NCBI GenBank assembly: GCA_003150175.1
Contig: QAKZ01000038.1
Coordinates: 1-51,039 of the forward strand
DNA length: 51,039 bases
Origin: Coriobacteriia bacterium
GTDB lineage: Bacteria; Actinomycetota; Coriobacteriia; Coriobacteriales; Atopobiaceae
Direction: 5' to 3'
Shown: positions 27,105 to 34,811 of the stretch, one piece after another
How positions within the stretch are numbered: the first letter of the stretch is position 1
Layout: the number at the start of each line of letters is the position of its first letter
Notes under the pieces: generated by a model
Seen by the model: only the letters and a program-made list of their open reading frames with translations
What the model was told of the DNA's origin: nothing
The model's database searches: none
Program-made: the position numbers and the translations under genes

Positions 27105-27697
27105 TTGCCCAATATCCCTTCCGGGTCGGCGACCATGAGGTCGACGGCGGTGATGCCCTGGCTCTTCGATTTGGCGAGCTCGAGGCCCGCCCCCTCGATG
27201 CCGGGCGACTTCGCGGAGCGCTCGTAGACGACGATGGCCCCGCGCTCGAGCGCGCCGCGGGCGGCGAGCGCCCGGACGAGCGCGGCCACCCGGCTCGCCT
27301 CCACAGCATACGGCGGGTCGAGGAAGACGACCCCGAAGGGGCCGCCGGGGATCCTCCCCTGCTCGGCGAGCGAGCAGGCGTCGCCCGCGAGCGCGCGCCA
27401 CTCGGACGCGTCGGCGCGCAGCGAGCGCTCCGCCGTGCGGCGTATGCGCGCGACGGCGCGGCGGTCCAGGTCGACGAAGGTGACCGACGCCGCGCCGCGG
27501 CTCACGAGCTCGAAGCCCATGGCGCCCGACCCCGCGAAGGCGTCGAGCACCCGGGTGCCCGTGAGGTCGAGCCCCGCCGCCGAGAGGATCATCGAGGCGA
27601 TCCTCTCGCGGTTCCGGTCGGTCGTCGGGCGCGTGGTGCCGCGGCCCTCGGGCGCCTCGACGGCGAGCCCCTTCCATTTGCCTCCGACTATCCTCAT
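27101..27697 (-). CDS. rsmD: 16S rRNA (guanine(966)-N(2))-methyltransferase RsmD
   Basis: Methylates G966 of 16S rRNA using SAM. The 198 residues start MRIVGGKWKGLAVEAP, the family signature. SAM-binding VLDAFAGSGAMGFE and catalytic FLDPPY (NPPY-type) follow. ATG 27695-27697 overlaps the recG stop as ATGA, and its own TGA overlaps coaD ATG, giving a recG-rsmD-coaD chain with four-base overlaps. Confidence 0.94.
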   Translation of the reverse strand: MRIVGGKWKGLAVEAPEGRGTTRPTTDRNRERIASMILSAAGLDLTGTRVLDAFAGSGAMGFELVSRGAASVTFVDLDRRAVARIRRTAERSLRADASEWRALAGDACSLAEQGRIPGGPFGVVFLDPPYAVEASRVAALVRALAARGALERGAIVVYERSAKSPGIEGAGLELAKSKSQGITAVDLMVADPEGILGK

Positions 27698-29853
27698 GCG
27701 CGCTCCAGCTCCTCGAAGTAGATGTCGAACCGCTCGCGGGCCTCCCCGGCGAGCAGGCGGTGTTCCGGGTCCGCCAGGGACGGGTCCTCCCCGGCGATCG
27801 CCCGGGCGTCCTCGTGGGCCCATTGCACGAGGTCTGCGTCGGTCTCCATGTCGCAGATGCGCAGGGTGACGCCGCCGGACTGGCGGAAGCCCAGCACCTC
27901 TCCCTCATGCCTGAGCTTGAGGTCGAGCTCGGCCAGGCGCATGCCGTCGCTCGTCTGCTCGAGCGCCGCCAGGCGCGTGCGCGCGGGCGTCCCCTTGCGC
28001 GCCGCGCAGCTGAGGAAGACCGTGCCCGCGACGTCGCCGCGGCCCACGCGGCCGCGCAGCTGGTGCAAGGTGGCCAGGCCGAAGCGGTCGGCGTCCATGA
28101 CGACCATCGCGGTGGCGTTGGGGACGTCGACGCCGACCTCCACCACGGTCGTGGCCACGAGCACCTGCGTGGCGCCGCTGCGGAAGCGCCCCATCGCGGC
28201 GTCCTTCTCGGCCGGCCTCATCCGCCCGGTGAGGAGATCGCACTCGACGCCCGGCAGCACGCTTTCGCGCAGCCACGCCAAGGTCGATACGGCCGAGCGC
28301 AGCTTGTTCGAGGTCGAGGTCACGGACTCGGGGACGTCCTCGAGCTCATGGCCGTCGTCGGCGTCGTCGACGAGCGGGCAGATCACGTACGCCTGGTGGC
28401 CGGCCGCCAGGGCCTCGCGCACGGCGCCCCAGGCGAGGTCGAGGTTGTCGGGCGTGACGACCTTGGTCTGGACGCCCGCGCCCGGGCGGGGCCGGTGCGC
28501 TATGCGCGAGAGGTCCACGTCACCGTAGACCGACAGCGCGAGCGTGCGCGGGATCGGCGTCGCGGACATGGCGAGCAGGTCCGCGCCCGGCCCCTTGGCG
28601 CGCAGCGCGGCGCGCTGGTTCACGCCGAAGCGATGCTGCTCGTCGATGACCACGAGCGAGAGGCATGAGAACTCGAGCTTCTGGGAAAGAAGCGCGGTCG
28701 TGCCAAAGAGCACGCAGGCCGCGCCCGAGGCGCAGGCGGCCTCGGCCTCCTCGCGCTCCTCCCCCTGCGTGGTGCCCGTGACGAGCCGCCAGGTGATGTC
28801 CGCCGCGTCGAGCAGCGGCCCGAGCTTCTCGGCATACTGACGGGCGAGCACCGAGGTCGGCGCCATCATAGCGGCCTGGGTGCCCGAGTCGGCGCACGCG
28901 GCGAGGGCGAGCGCCGCGACGGCGGTCTTGCCCGTGCCGACGTCGCCGAGCAGCAGGCGGTTCATGACGCGCGGGGCGGCCATGTCCGCGAGGATCTGGT
29001 CCGCAGCGGCGCGCTGCTCGGCCGAGAGCTCGAAGGGCATGGCGGCCAGCAGGACGTCCATGTGCGGGCCGAGGACATCGTGCTCGAAGGGGCGGGCCCC
29101 CTCGCGCTCGAGCTCCTGGCGGCACAGCAGGGCGAGCTGCAGGCAGAGCAGCTCGTCGTAGGCGAGCCGGCGGCGGGCGCGCTCGGCCGCAGCGAGCGAG
29201 CTCGGGAAGTGGACCTCACGCAACGCCCTGCCGAGCGTCATGAGGCCGTGGCCGGAGGTGAGCCTGGCGGGAACGGGGTCGCAGACGTCGCCCACGTCGG
29301 CGAGCGCGGCGCTCTGGATGCGGCGCATCCACGGCACCGAGACCCCTTCCGTGACGCCATGGACGGGCAGCACGCGCGCGTAGCCCGCGCTCCCCGAGTC
29401 ACCGACGACCTCGTAGAAGGGCGCCTTCATCTGCTTGAAGCCGTAGCCGAAGGTGACCTTGCCCGAGAGCGCGACGGTGTCCCCCTTGCGGATCTGCTCG
29501 GCGATCCAGGGCTGCTTGAAGAAGGTCGCCTCGATGACGCCCGTCTGGTCGACGACCATGAGGTTCACGATCTGCATGTGCGGGCGCGGGAACTTGAGCT
29601 CGACCTTGTCGACGGTGCCGAGGACCGTGACCTCGGAGCCCACGTCGGCGTAGGCGATCTGCGTCACGCGCGAGAAATCGAGATAACGACGGGGGATGTG
29701 GAGAAGGAGGTCGCGCACGCGCACGATGCCCAGGCGCCGCAGGGCCTCGGCGCGGGCGCCCTTGACGTAGCGCAGGCGCTCTACGGAATCGGAGAGGGCA
29801 CAGGTACGCTGCACCCTCTCCGAGGCGATGGCTATGCTGGGCCGCGCGGGCAC
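27694..29853 (-). CDS. recG: ATP-dependent DNA helicase RecG
   Basis: Fork-reversal and branch-migration helicase for recombination and restart. The 719 residues have the N-terminal wedge/OB domain (LLLHIPRRYLDFS and DVGSEVTVLGTV). The helicase motifs are LLGDVGTGKTAVA, APTSVLARQYAEKL, DEQHRFGV, ATPIPRTLALSVYGD and QLRGRVGRGD. It ends with the short C-terminal accessory domain. The start is GTG 29851-29853 (MPARPSIAIASERVQ), with GGAG 9 nt upstream and 18 nt after the preceding stop. It is likely cotranscribed with the FakA-like gene and rsmD-coaD. Confidence 0.95.
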   Translation of the reverse strand: MPARPSIAIASERVQRTCALSDSVERLRYVKGARAEALRRLGIVRVRDLLLHIPRRYLDFSRVTQIAYADVGSEVTVLGTVDKVELKFPRPHMQIVNLMVVDQTGVIEATFFKQPWIAEQIRKGDTVALSGKVTFGYGFKQMKAPFYEVVGDSGSAGYARVLPVHGVTEGVSVPWMRRIQSAALADVGDVCDPVPARLTSGHGLMTLGRALREVHFPSSLAAAERARRRLAYDELLCLQLALLCRQELEREGARPFEHDVLGPHMDVLLAAMPFELSAEQRAAADQILADMAAPRVMNRLLLGDVGTGKTAVAALALAACADSGTQAAMMAPTSVLARQYAEKLGPLLDAADITWRLVTGTTQGEEREEAEAACASGAACVLFGTTALLSQKLEFSCLSLVVIDEQHRFGVNQRAALRAKGPGADLLAMSATPIPRTLALSVYGDVDLSRIAHRPRPGAGVQTKVVTPDNLDLAWGAVREALAAGHQAYVICPLVDDADDGHELEDVPESVTSTSNKLRSAVSTLAWLRESVLPGVECDLLTGRMRPAEKDAAMGRFRSGATQVLVATTVVEVGVDVPNATAMVVMDADRFGLATLHQLRGRVGRGDVAGTVFLSCAARKGTPARTRLAALEQTSDGMRLAELDLKLRHEGEVLGFRQSGGVTLRICDMETDADLVQWAHEDARAIAGEDPSLADPEHRLLAGEARERFDIYFEELERA

Positions 29854-29871
29854 GGGTCGCGTGCTCCGGGC

Positions 29872-31545
29872 TTACTCGATGGCGAAGACCACCGGGTAGA
29901 GCGGCTGCTCACCGCGGTGGGCGTCGACCTCGAGGTCGGGCTGGGCGGCCTCGATGGCGTCGACGAGGTCCTCGAAGGCGTCGTCTGCCATGTCGGAGCC
30001 GGCGAGGATGGTGAGGGAGTCGCCCTCCTCCTCGGCCTGCATCTTGTTGATGAGGTCGAGCGTGACCTGCTTGACGTCGTGGCCGACGACCTCGATGGAG
30101 TCGTCCTCGATGCCCATGATGTCGCCGTCGTGGATGGGCTCGCCGTTGGCCGCGGAGGAGTCGCGGACGGCGGTGGTGACCTCGCCGCCGCGGACCTCGG
30201 CAATGGCCTCCTTCATGGCCTCGGCGTTGTCCTCGAGGCTGCCATCGGGGTCGACGGCGAACATGGCGCTGAAGGCCTGCAGCACGGTCTTGGTCGGGAC
30301 GACGGCGACCTTCGCGTCCTCACATGCGGAGGCGGCCGCCTCGGAGGCCATGCGGATGTTGCCGTTGTCGGGCAGGACGATGACGTTCTCGGCGTTGGCG
30401 GCCTCGATGGCGTCGAGGATGTCGGCCGTGGAGGGGTTCATGGTCTGCCCGCCGGACACGACGACGTCGACGCCGAGGGACTTCAGGATGGACTCCTGGC
30501 CGGAGCCGGCGGCCACGGCGACGAAGCCGAGGGGCTTCTTGTGGGCCTTCTTGGCCTCGGCGGCCTTCTGGTCCTCGGCGATCTTGGCAGTGCGATCGGC
30601 GGCCTCGAGGTCCATGTTGTGGATGAAGACCTCGAAGATCTGGCCGAAGCTGAGCATGTACTCGAGGACCTTGTTCGGCTCGTTGGAGTGCACGTGGACC
30701 TTGTAGTCGGGGTAGGAGCCGACGACGAGCTCGCAGTCGCCGAGGGTCGCGAGGTAGGTCAGCGCCTCGTCGGGGTCGAAGGGCTTCTCGGCGTGGAAGA
30801 GGAACTCGTTGCAGTAGCGGAACTCAGAGCCCTCCCAGTCGTCGTTGAGCTCGATCTGGACCTTGGAGCTGACGTCGGCCTTGGCGCCGTCGGTGGCGAC
30901 GGTCGGGTCGAAGTCGGAGAGCTCGCCGGCCTTGCCCTCGACGGCGTTGACGAAGGCCTCGAGGAAGGTCGCGAAGCCGTACGCGCCCGAGTCGACGACG
31001 CCGTTCTCCTTGAGGACGGGCAGCAGGTCGGGGGTGCGGGCCACGGACTCGTAGGCCTCGACCACGAGGGCGTCGAGCATCTCGAGCGTGGTGATCTTGG
31101 TCTTCTCGAGCTTGTCGGCCTTCGTCGAGATGTCGCGCAGGACGGTGAGGATGGTGCCCTCGACGGGCTTGCGGACCGCCTTGAAGGCGACCTTCACGCC
31201 GCGGCGCCACGCGCGGGCGATGTCGGCGGGCGTCGGGTCCTCCTGGTTCTTCGCCTCGCAGAGGCCCTCGGCGATGCCGCGAAGGATCTGCGAGGTGATG
31301 ACGCCGGAGTTGCCGCGGGCGCCCATGAGGGAGCCGTGCGTGATGGCCTTGGCGATCTGTTCCATGGAGGCGTCGGCGGGCAGCGCCTGGACCTCCTTGA
31401 CGACGGTGCCCAGGGTGAGCGACATGTTCGTGCCGGTGTCGCCGTCGGGCACGGGGAAGACGTTGAGCTTGTTGACGTCCTCGGCCTTGTCGGCCAGGGC
31501 CTTTGCGGCCACGGGGAAGCAGGTGCGGATGACGTTGGCGATCAT
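29872..31545 (-). CDS. DhaL-domain fatty acid kinase-like protein (FakA/YloV family)
   Basis: ATP-dependent kinase subunit that, with a FakB lipid-binding protein, phosphorylates exogenous fatty acids. The 557 residues start with a DhaL nucleotide domain (about 1-200) with LNVFPVPDGDTGTNMSLT and SLMGARGNSGVITSQILRG. A central DegV-like domain follows, and a C-terminal DUF1949/YloV region has LPDNGNIRMASEAA. Cys, Gly and Asp metal ligands of the DhaL motif are intact. It follows asp23 by 46 nt, the standard asp23-fakA-recG order. Fatty acid specificity is inferred from the family. Confidence 0.88.
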   Translation of the reverse strand: MIANVIRTCFPVAAKALADKAEDVNKLNVFPVPDGDTGTNMSLTLGTVVKEVQALPADASMEQIAKAITHGSLMGARGNSGVITSQILRGIAEGLCEAKNQEDPTPADIARAWRRGVKVAFKAVRKPVEGTILTVLRDISTKADKLEKTKITTLEMLDALVVEAYESVARTPDLLPVLKENGVVDSGAYGFATFLEAFVNAVEGKAGELSDFDPTVATDGAKADVSSKVQIELNDDWEGSEFRYCNEFLFHAEKPFDPDEALTYLATLGDCELVVGSYPDYKVHVHSNEPNKVLEYMLSFGQIFEVFIHNMDLEAADRTAKIAEDQKAAEAKKAHKKPLGFVAVAAGSGQESILKSLGVDVVVSGGQTMNPSTADILDAIEAANAENVIVLPDNGNIRMASEAAASACEDAKVAVVPTKTVLQAFSAMFAVDPDGSLEDNAEAMKEAIAEVRGGEVTTAVRDSSAANGEPIHDGDIMGIEDDSIEVVGHDVKQVTLDLINKMQAEEEGDSLTILAGSDMADDAFEDLVDAIEAAQPDLEVDAHRGEQPLYPVVFAIE

Positions 31546-31591
31546 CTTTTGGAAACCTCGGTTCGTTGAATCGGTCAGTCTCGGCGCGGGG

Positions 31592-31939
31592 CTAGCGCGC
31601 GACGCGAAGGCCCTCGATGTGGACCTTGACGTCCACGTCGGCGAGCTCGGCGATCTGCTTCAGGATGAAGCGGACGGAGCTCGTGAGGTTGCTCACGACG
31701 GAAGACATGTTCACGCCCTGCTCGACGATGACGTGGAGGTCGAGCTTGACCTTGCCGTCGGCGGCGGACACGTCGATGCCCTTGCGGAGGCGGTAGGACG
31801 GAAGCAGGCGGACGACGCCGGTCTGGCCGTCGATCTCGGCCATGCCCACGACGCCGTAGCACTCGAGGGCGGCATAGCCGGCAAGGTCGGCGATGACGTC
31901 GTTGGACACCTTGAGCGTTCCCGGAATTGCACCAGACAT
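31592..31939 (-). CDS. Asp23/Gls24 family envelope stress protein
   Basis: A 115-residue alkaline-shock-type protein (Asp23/DUF322). LKVSNDVIADLAGYAALECYG then VVGM is the family N-terminal motif. DLHVIVEQGVNMSSVVSNL, in two overlapping strands, and the C-terminal VDVKVHIEGLRV complete the fold. ATG 31937-31939 has AGGAGA upstream. A consensus-like -10 TATAAT is at 31995-32000. In Gram-positives such proteins gather at the membrane and affect envelope homeostasis. It starts the asp23-fakA-recG-rsmD-coaD unit. Confidence 0.9.
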   Translation of the reverse strand: MSGAIPGTLKVSNDVIADLAGYAALECYGVVGMAEIDGQTGVVRLLPSYRLRKGIDVSAADGKVKLDLHVIVEQGVNMSSVVSNLTSSVRFILKQIAELADVDVKVHIEGLRVAR

Positions 31940-31994
31940 GAGGTCTCCTCTCGCGGAAGTGCTCCGTGGATAGTAGTTGCGCATAGACTAAGGA

Positions 31995-32000
31995 ATTATA
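31995..32000 (-). promoter_or_regulatory. asp23 operon -10 box
   Basis: Perfect TATAAT, with a TATGTA -35-like element 16 nt upstream inside the rpmB terminator region. The start is about 50 nt before the asp23 ATG. Confidence 0.65.
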
Positions 32001-32020
32001 GCGCACACGGGGGAGCTACA

Positions 32021-32049
32021 TAAAAAAGGAGGCCGACGATGCGGCCTCC
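32021..32049 (-). terminator. rpmB terminator
   Basis: GGAGGCC (32028-32034) pairs with GGCCTCC (32043-32049) and is followed by T6 on the minus strand. It lies 28 nt after the rpmB stop. Confidence 0.88.
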
Positions 32050-32076
32050 CATGGATTCTCTAGGAGAGATGGCGCC

Positions 32077-32265
32077 TTAGCTGCGGGCGATCTTGCCGGA
32101 CTTGAGGCAACGAGTGCAGACGTTGGCCTTGCGCTTGTGGCCGTCGACGACGACGGTGACGCGCTGGATGTTCGGCTTGAACGTACGGTTGACGACGCGG
32201 TGAGAGTGGCTGATGGTGTGACCAGCAACCGGGTGCTTACCGCAGAACTCACAAACCTTCGACAT
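32077..32265 (-). CDS. rpmB: 50S ribosomal protein L28
   Basis: Large-subunit protein of 62 residues. MSKVCEFCGKHPVAGHTISHSHRV (in two segments) and the C-terminal VCTRCLKSGKI carry two CxxC pairs, the zinc-binding C+ form. ATG 32263-32265 has GAGGAGG upstream. It is monocistronic, with its own terminator and a promoter at 32325-32353 whose spacer is a perfect palindrome. Confidence 0.96.
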   Translation of the reverse strand: MSKVCEFCGKHPVAGHTISHSHRVVNRTFKPNIQRVTVVVDGHKRKANVCTRCLKSGKIARS

Positions 32266-32324
32266 GGTTAGACCTCCTCGGGGGCGCGGCGCACAGCTGC
32301 GCCCGCATTTCACAAAGCCGTATG

Positions 32325-32353
32325 AATATAACACAGGCCGCGCGGCCTGCATA
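32325..32353 (-). promoter_or_regulatory. rpmB promoter with palindromic spacer
   Basis: The -10 TATATT (32325-32330) and -35-like TATGCA (32348-32353) flank a 17-bp spacer that largely consists of the 16-bp perfect palindrome CAGGCCGCGCGGCCTG (32334-32349). A repressor or a DNA-twisting activator site is plausible. Confidence 0.55.
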
Positions 32354-32571
32354 CGAGAAACACAGGTTGATTGTGCAGTTTTTGTCACGGCTTGGAGCAG
32401 GAGTCGTGGGTTGGTGCGTTTGTCGTGTCGCTCGGGTCGGTATTGTAGCGCGAGCGGCGCCGGAGCGAGTGCGCGGCGCGGCAAAGTCCGCGGGTGCGAC
32501 AGATTCTTCGCAAAACTCGGTGCGGACGGGAGCGGTGCCCTCCCGGAGCATTGCCCGCCTGGACCGCTTCT

Positions 32572-32635
32572 TGCGGACGGCGCTTCTCGCGGGGGGCGTT
32601 TCCCGCGGGCGGCGCTCCTTGCGGGCGGCGCTTCT
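32572..32635. repeat. Four tandem 16-bp repeats
   Basis: Four contiguous 16-mers, TGCGGACGGCGCTTCT, CGCGGGGGGCGTTTCC, CGCGGGCGGCGCTCCT and TGCGGGCGGCGCTTCT, fill the 429-nt gap between rpmB and the HAD-TPK gene together with the rpmB promoter. No gene was seen in the rest of this gap (32354-32694). Confidence 0.8.
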
Positions 32636-32694
32636 CCCAAGCGTCCTTCTTTCCGACGTCCGCAGAGAAGGGCGATGCCGCGGGGTTGCGGCGC

Positions 32695-34080
32695 CTACCT
32701 GATGAGGAACGCCGCGAGGGCGCCGGCGTGGCAGGTCGCGCGGGCGCCCGCCGCTACGACGACGTTGGAGATGCCGAGGTCGTCGAGAAGCCCCATCGGC
32801 TTGTTCTCGAGCGGCCACTGCATGCCGCAAAGGTCGATGCGCGTCCCCGGCGCCACGGCCACCGCCGAGAAGGTGCGCCCGACGGCGTCCTCCCCCATCT
32901 GCCAGGCGGCCTCCCCCTCCGGGCGAAGGATGCGCAGCTCGAAGCCGTCCTCGACCATGTGCGCGCTCGCGGCTGGCGCCGAGGACAGCAGGCCGACGAC
33001 CGCCAGGAAGTGGTCGGGACGGCCGCCCGATGCGCAGGTAAGGGTTATCGTCAGAGGGCGCCCCCGCCGCGAGGCCTCGTGGGCGGCGCAGTCGAGGCCG
33101 AGCGCGAGGTCGGTCGCGTACTTCTCGGCGGGAAAGCGGATGTCCGTGCGCGCGTGGGCACGGGCCCAGGCGGCCGCCTGCGCGCTCACGGAGTCGGCGT
33201 CCCCCACAAAGACGTCCGGCGCAGCCTCGGCCGCCAGGAGCGCCTCGGCCCCGCGGTCGACCGCGACCACGTAGTCGGCCTCATCGGCCAGCGCGCGCAC
33301 GAGATCGGGCGAGCTCGCCTCGGGCGAGCCGTCGACGACGAGGACCTGAAGCGGCTCGGCGGCGCGGACGTCGGCCGCCCTCGCGGGCGCGGCGGGGGCC
33401 TCGTAGTCGCGCAGCAGCGCGAGGCTCAGCTCAGCGTAGCCGTGGACGTAGACGTCGCAGTAGGGGCGCACGTCCTCCTCCCGGCGGCCGTCGTGGTCGT
33501 TCATCAGGCCAACCACGCGGAAACCCGCCTTGTGCGAGGTCTGGACGCCGAAGGGCGCGTCCTCGAAGACCCACACACCGGCGCGCTGCTCGGGGTCGTC
33601 GGCATCGAGCCCGAGCCGGCGGCACGCCTCGAGGTAGACGTCGGGGAACTCCTTGTCGCGCCCGCCGACGTCCTCGGTCGAGACCGTGTCGCGGAAAAAG
33701 CCGGAAAGCCCGTGCGCCTCGAGCGCGACCGTGAACTCGCGCACGGGCGTCGAGCTCGCCACGACCATGGGGATGCCCGCGGCCGCGAGCTCCTCGAGGA
33801 GCTCGCGCGCGCCGGGAAACATCTGGATCTCGTGCGCGTAGCAGTCACGCACATGGGCGCAGACCGCCTCGTAGACGTCGTCGGCCGAGTCGCCGAAGCC
33901 GAACTCCTCGTGGTCGATCCGGCACATCTCCTTGAGCGAGAGGGGCTCGACGCGCTCGAAGAACCCATCCGGCATCGCGGCGCCGTAATGCGTGAACACC
34001 CACTCGGTCGTCGCGGCCCACATTCCCATCGAGTCGACGATAGTGCCGTCGACATCGAAGATCGCCCCCAGGATGTCCAT
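32695..34080 (-). CDS. HAD phosphatase-thiamine pyrophosphokinase fusion protein
   Basis: A 461-residue two-domain cytoplasmic protein. Residues 1-225 are a HAD hydrolase of the beta-phosphoglucomutase type: DVDGT (10-13 core), SST near 109-111, Lys143 in RDKEFPD and VFEDAPFG at 171-178. An Ala/Pro linker (about 227-242) leads to a thiamine diphosphokinase domain. It has VDRGAEALL, GDADS (293-297), EKYATDLALG (319-328) and SGGRPDHFLA (351-360). The C-terminal half should make thiamine diphosphate from thiamine and ATP. The HAD half might dephosphorylate thiamine monophosphate to supply it (inference), or a sugar phosphate. No TPP riboswitch was seen upstream. A GATAAT -10 lies at 34138-34143. 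Confidence 0.85.
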   Translation of the reverse strand: MDILGAIFDVDGTIVDSMGMWAATTEWVFTHYGAAMPDGFFERVEPLSLKEMCRIDHEEFGFGDSADDVYEAVCAHVRDCYAHEIQMFPGARELLEELAAAGIPMVVASSTPVREFTVALEAHGLSGFFRDTVSTEDVGGRDKEFPDVYLEACRRLGLDADDPEQRAGVWVFEDAPFGVQTSHKAGFRVVGLMNDHDGRREEDVRPYCDVYVHGYAELSLALLRDYEAPAAPARAADVRAAEPLQVLVVDGSPEASSPDLVRALADEADYVVAVDRGAEALLAAEAAPDVFVGDADSVSAQAAAWARAHARTDIRFPAEKYATDLALGLDCAAHEASRRGRPLTITLTCASGGRPDHFLAVVGLLSSAPAASAHMVEDGFELRILRPEGEAAWQMGEDAVGRTFSAVAVAPGTRIDLCGMQWPLENKPMGLLDDLGISNVVVAAGARATCHAGALAAFLIR

Positions 34081-34137
34081 CGCTTCTCTCCCCCGCCGCG
34101 CGCCGAGGCGCGGCCACGTGTGTCGTAAGTGCGACTA

Positions 34138-34179
34138 ATTATCGCAGCGCGGCGCGGGCGCGCGGTTTTCGGGTACAGT
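34138..34179. promoter_or_regulatory. Divergent -10 boxes of HAD-TPK and FmdB genes
   Basis: GATAAT (34138-34143, minus) and TACAGT (34174-34179, plus) lie in the 140-nt intergenic region. Both -35 regions are GC-rich and unconvincing. Confidence 0.4.
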
Positions 34180-34222
34180 ATCCGTTGCAAAAAACACGAG
34201 TCAGCACGGAGGTCCCTGGAAC

Positions 34223-34459
34223 ATGGCACGTTACGACTATCGCTGCGCCGCATGCGGCGACGTCTTTGAGGTCGAGCACGCGATGGGCGAGAAGCCCGAG
34301 GTCAAATGCCCCAAATGCGGCGGCGAGGCCGAGCAGGTCTTTGGCGCGAGCGGCATCGTCTTCAAGGGGTCGGGCTTCTACAACACCGACCAGCGCGGAG
34401 GCTCGAGCTGCACCGAGGCCACCAGCGGCGGCTGCTGCGAGGGCTGCCCGAACGCGTAG
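34223..34459 (+). CDS. FmdB-family zinc ribbon protein
   Basis: A small 78-residue protein. MARYDYRCAACGDVFEVEH and VKCPKCGGEAEQVF give two CxxC pairs of a rubredoxin-like zinc ribbon. GIVFKGSGFYNTD is the conserved tail of the FmdB/putative regulatory protein family. A Gly/Ser/Cys-rich C-terminus (CTEATSGGCCEGC) adds further possible metal ligands. ATG 34223 has GGAGGT 9 nt upstream. It stands alone with a strong terminator. Its role is unknown beyond metal binding and possible nucleic-acid or protein contact. Confidence 0.88.
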   Translation: MARYDYRCAACGDVFEVEHAMGEKPEVKCPKCGGEAEQVFGASGIVFKGSGFYNTDQRGGSSCTEATSGGCCEGCPNA

Positions 34460-34498
34460 GGCAAGAAGCGCAGGGCAAAAATCACCTGCAAAGAAGCG

Positions 34499-34543
34499 CA
34501 GGCACGGGCCGGGCGGAATGCGCCGGGCCCGTGCCTGTTTTTT
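34499..34543 (+). terminator. Terminator of the FmdB-family gene
   Basis: CAGGCACGGGC (34499-34509) pairs with GCCCGTGCCTG (34527-34537) and is followed by T6. Confidence 0.92.
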
Positions 34544-34620
34544 CGGTGAGCGAGCTTCGATGGGCGCGAGGACAGGCGTCGTCAGCAGATCCTCTCTGGC
34601 GGCGATCAGATGAATTGCCG

Positions 34621-34790
34621 CTCGCTAAAAAGCGAGACCGTCGGTAAACGCGCGCGGGAATCCGGGAGGGTCGGTACCGATGGTCGCGGATTCCGGCGAG
34701 AAGTACCCTTCTTTGCATGGGAATCCGGGAGGGTCGGTACCGACGGTCCGGGTTTACGGTGAAGAGGCTACCGACGGTCCCCGATTCCCG
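34621..34790. repeat. Palindromic repeat array, copy 1 (22-bp unit)
   Basis: Units resemble TACCGACGGTCC-CCGATTCCCG or its reverse complement. Order: a half unit after a CTCGCT/AGCGAG hairpin (34621-34646), 8-nt spacer, an inverted pair meeting at GGTACC (34655-34696), a 22-nt spacer containing GAAG..CTTC, a second inverted pair (34719-34759), 9-nt spacer, a single unit (34769-34790). It fills the gap between the FmdB terminator and the zinc-ribbon gene stop at 34812. No gene is present here. Confidence 0.85.
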
Positions 34791-34811
34791 TGCGGGAAGA
34801 GCCACCGCCCC

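Noticed and set aside
26577..27908. 443-residue fusion containing coaD
   Set aside because: The N-terminal part is rsmD read in the wrong frame. The coaD start at 27104 overlaps the rsmD stop and matches the family start.
34081..34222. TPP riboswitch for the thiamine pyrophosphokinase fusion
   Set aside because: No CTGAGA/ACCTGA-type conserved elements are present and the leader is only about 50 nt.
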